Source of the DNA: Mansonella perstans | Lineage: Eukaryota; Nematoda; Chromadorea; Rhabditida; Onchocercidae | Direction: 5' to 3' | DNA: 64,000 bases | NCBI GenBank assembly: GCA_037074765.1 | Contig: JBAMDO010000134.1 | Location: 62,001 to 126,000, forward strand | In this document: positions 61,822 through 64,000 of the stretch, piece after piece | Layout: each line of letters opens with the position of its first letter | Position numbering within the stretch: the first letter of the stretch is position 1 | Position numbers and translations under genes: made by a program | The notes under the pieces: model-generated | Told to the model about the DNA's origin: nothing | The model's database searches: none | The model's input: only the letters and a program-made list of their open reading frames with translations

Positions 61822-64000
61822 ATCTTTCATATATTTTACCTTAATTCATTCGTGCTCATACAACATATGAGACATATTCTCTTTTTTCAAATTTAATTTT
61901 TTTTTTGACAAAGAAGAGACAAATCTAATATACTAAAAAAAAGCAAATAAATAATTTCATTTGCTTGAAAGATAATTTAAAAAAAAAAAATAGATTTGAA
62001 TAGTCTATTATTCTCTCTGCAAATTGTTTGAGCCTTTTTGATATTGAGTGGGTGAGTTAAAATTTTTAGTGAAAAAGAAGAACTAAAATCTTTTTGAGTT
62101 AAAAAGATGACTTAAAATCTTTTTGATATTGATTGGGTGAGTTAAAATTAGACTTGCAAAAAAAAAATTTGTTTGCTAAAAGCCAAACTTTTAACTTCTA
62201 ACTGCTGCCTTCTCATTGGTTTAAATGTTTTGAGAATTTCACTGGTAAAAATTGTTATGTATGCTTTTCGATTGCTGTACTCGGGGTAAGAACTATCATT
62301 TATCATTCCACTCAACAAGGCTTTCCCCTTTTCTGCTTCGGTAAGAGACAATTCGATTTTTCATTTTTGTTCATGTATGATCATTCAGTGATTTGTAATC
62401 AGCTGATCCACTTTTTCAAATCTAATTTCAAACTTTCTCTTTTGCATTTATTTTCAGTCTGCTAAGGAACAACTCTGTTTAGATGCATAAAGCAGTCAGG
62501 ATTTCACGAGCAATCAAAATGTAATAGTCTAATAACTTATTAATTTCAATTAACTTACTTCTCTAATCAAAAATCTTTGTCATGCATCAAATATATATGC
62601 ACACGATATTGTGCTTGAAATGTTTTTTTTTTTTTTTTTGGCATTTGGTAATCGATAAGTTGAAATTCTTGAAGACATACTTCATTTGAATTACGCATCA
62701 TTTTTTGATCAGTCGATTATTCAGTTGTTGGCTTTCAATTAGTTGACTCATTTCTTCAAATCCTTTCAAACTTTTTCTTTTGCACTCTCACTGTATTAGT
62801 TCATCTTTGATCTCTAATTTCAAAAATGTGTAATGAAAACAATTATCGTCAACAAAATTTATCATTCCTCAATGATCAAATTTTCAAAATATTTCAATTC
62901 ACTTTTCTGTTTTTCTCCGTTGCGGTAATAACTTCAATAATAGTATTTCTACCGTAATTTGAAGAGAAACAAGTATGTATTTTTATGAGACATTTCATGC
63001 CATATTTAACATAACCTATTTTATTTTATTCTTACAAATATTAAAAAATGGAATTAAATTATTTAAAAAATTAGAATGGACGATAATTCAATTCAGACTT
63101 CTTGTCATCCTTGCTTTTTATAAAAAAACAATTTCCTCCTTCAGCAGTTATGAAGTTACAATAATTTTTTTTGAGATATTTCGAAAATTTTCAACTCTAA
63201 AATTTCAAAATTATTATTTAACCGAAATTTGTTCTTGTAAAAATCTCTTTTTTTTTGCGCATTTTGATTGATTTGGAAAAATTTTAAATCAATATCATCG
63301 ATCAGTGATTCTTCATGCCAATTTGTCATGCTTTGTCCTCTTCAGATATTTTGATTCAATTTTAATTTCTTCACTATTTCAGTCATTCTCTTTTTATCAG
63401 TTATCATTAAATTTGCCAAAAATTTCAATTCATCTATCAATTATCAAAATCTCGCAGTGATCACATTGAATTATTTGTCGAAAAACTTTTAAGTTTTTAT
63501 TTATATTTTCCTTTGGCCCCAATAAATCTCAATGATCTATGTGCATGAACAAAACCGATGAATAATTGCAGTACACATCAGAGCAGATATTATAAATGGA
63601 AAATACTGTATTGTTATAAAATCAATATATTGTGTGTTTATAAAAGCCATGCACTAATTTTGAACTTTTTTCAACTAGCATCTCGTTTGCAATATGAAAC
63701 TTCTGTTTCAGACTGAGAATGAGTGGAAGAGAAAGAAAATAGGACAAGATAAGAGGTAATAAATCAATTCTATCTTAAAATGAGGAATTACTAAGTTTAT
63801 TCTTGTTGTAGTAATATTTCATTCATAATTTAATTAATTAATTATCAGTCAATTTTAATTAATCATTGAACCATTTACATGAATCATACTAGATGTGCCA
63901 CTTGTGGATTTCTTTATCGGTGACTTAAAGCATTTCTTGCACTGTTTCATATTTTTTTGAGAACAAGAAGAATTCATTATCGTCCCAACTTTGAAGTTCG

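Larger units (their letters stand above)
60651..64000. other. 3' flank of the formin gene
   Basis: 3.35 kb of AT-rich DNA. Holds a possible 48-codon membrane-peptide frame (61418-61564), a 15-16-bp minisatellite (61759-61821), a duplicated gatattgattgggtgagtta segment (62040-62150) and a poly-T near 62623. No firm gene. Confidence 0.5.

Overview
The window is nuclear DNA of a nematode, most likely a filarial (spirurid) worm. The inference rests on a very AT-rich background, compact coding exons split by AT-rich introns with TTTYAG-type acceptors, acceptors lying 1-7 bases before start codons (the pattern of spliced-leader addition), nematode-type lustrin/Kunitz and EB-module secreted proteins, and a metazoan DAAM formin. 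No bacterial genes, CRISPR arrays, insertion sequences or convincing tRNA/rRNA genes were seen.

Layout. (1) 426-5031, minus strand: two tandem paralogues of a small SR splicing factor (RSP-6/SRSF3-7 type), each with one RRM spread over three exons with identical intron positions. The left copy runs off the window edge. (2) 5032-7401: divergent intergenic region with a C-rich patch that could be a mitochondrial insertion. (3) 7408-20881, plus strand: a 33-exon gene for a secreted protein of about 1907 residues, with 11 lustrin-type cysteine repeats and 13 Kunitz-like domains. Every one of the 13 has lost the Cys14-Cys38 disulfide pair. (4) 24493-27204, plus strand: an 8-exon gene for a secreted protein of about 330 residues with EB modules and lustrin-like cysteine repeats. 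(5) 27205-44812: about 17.6 kb of AT-rich DNA with no firm gene. It holds a candidate upstream first exon for the formin (37831-37969) and a small GC-richer island with two strong hairpins (38217-38457). (6) 44815-60511, plus strand: a DAAM-family formin of about 1003 residues in 19 exons (GBD/FH3, very short FH1, FH2, DAD), with a 6.4 kb intron inside the FH3 region. (7) 60512-64000: 3' flank, low complexity, with one possible 48-codon membrane micropeptide.

The gene models were built by hand from translated exons, GT/AG boundaries and phase. The three complete long models each close in frame to an exact codon multiple (5724, 993 and 3012 nt), which is internal support. The genes share no obvious pathway: nuclear RNA processing (SR pair), extracellular or cuticle-type secreted proteins (Kunitz/lustrin, EB), and actin assembly (formin). 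Minisatellites and direct duplications are scattered through introns and intergenic DNA.
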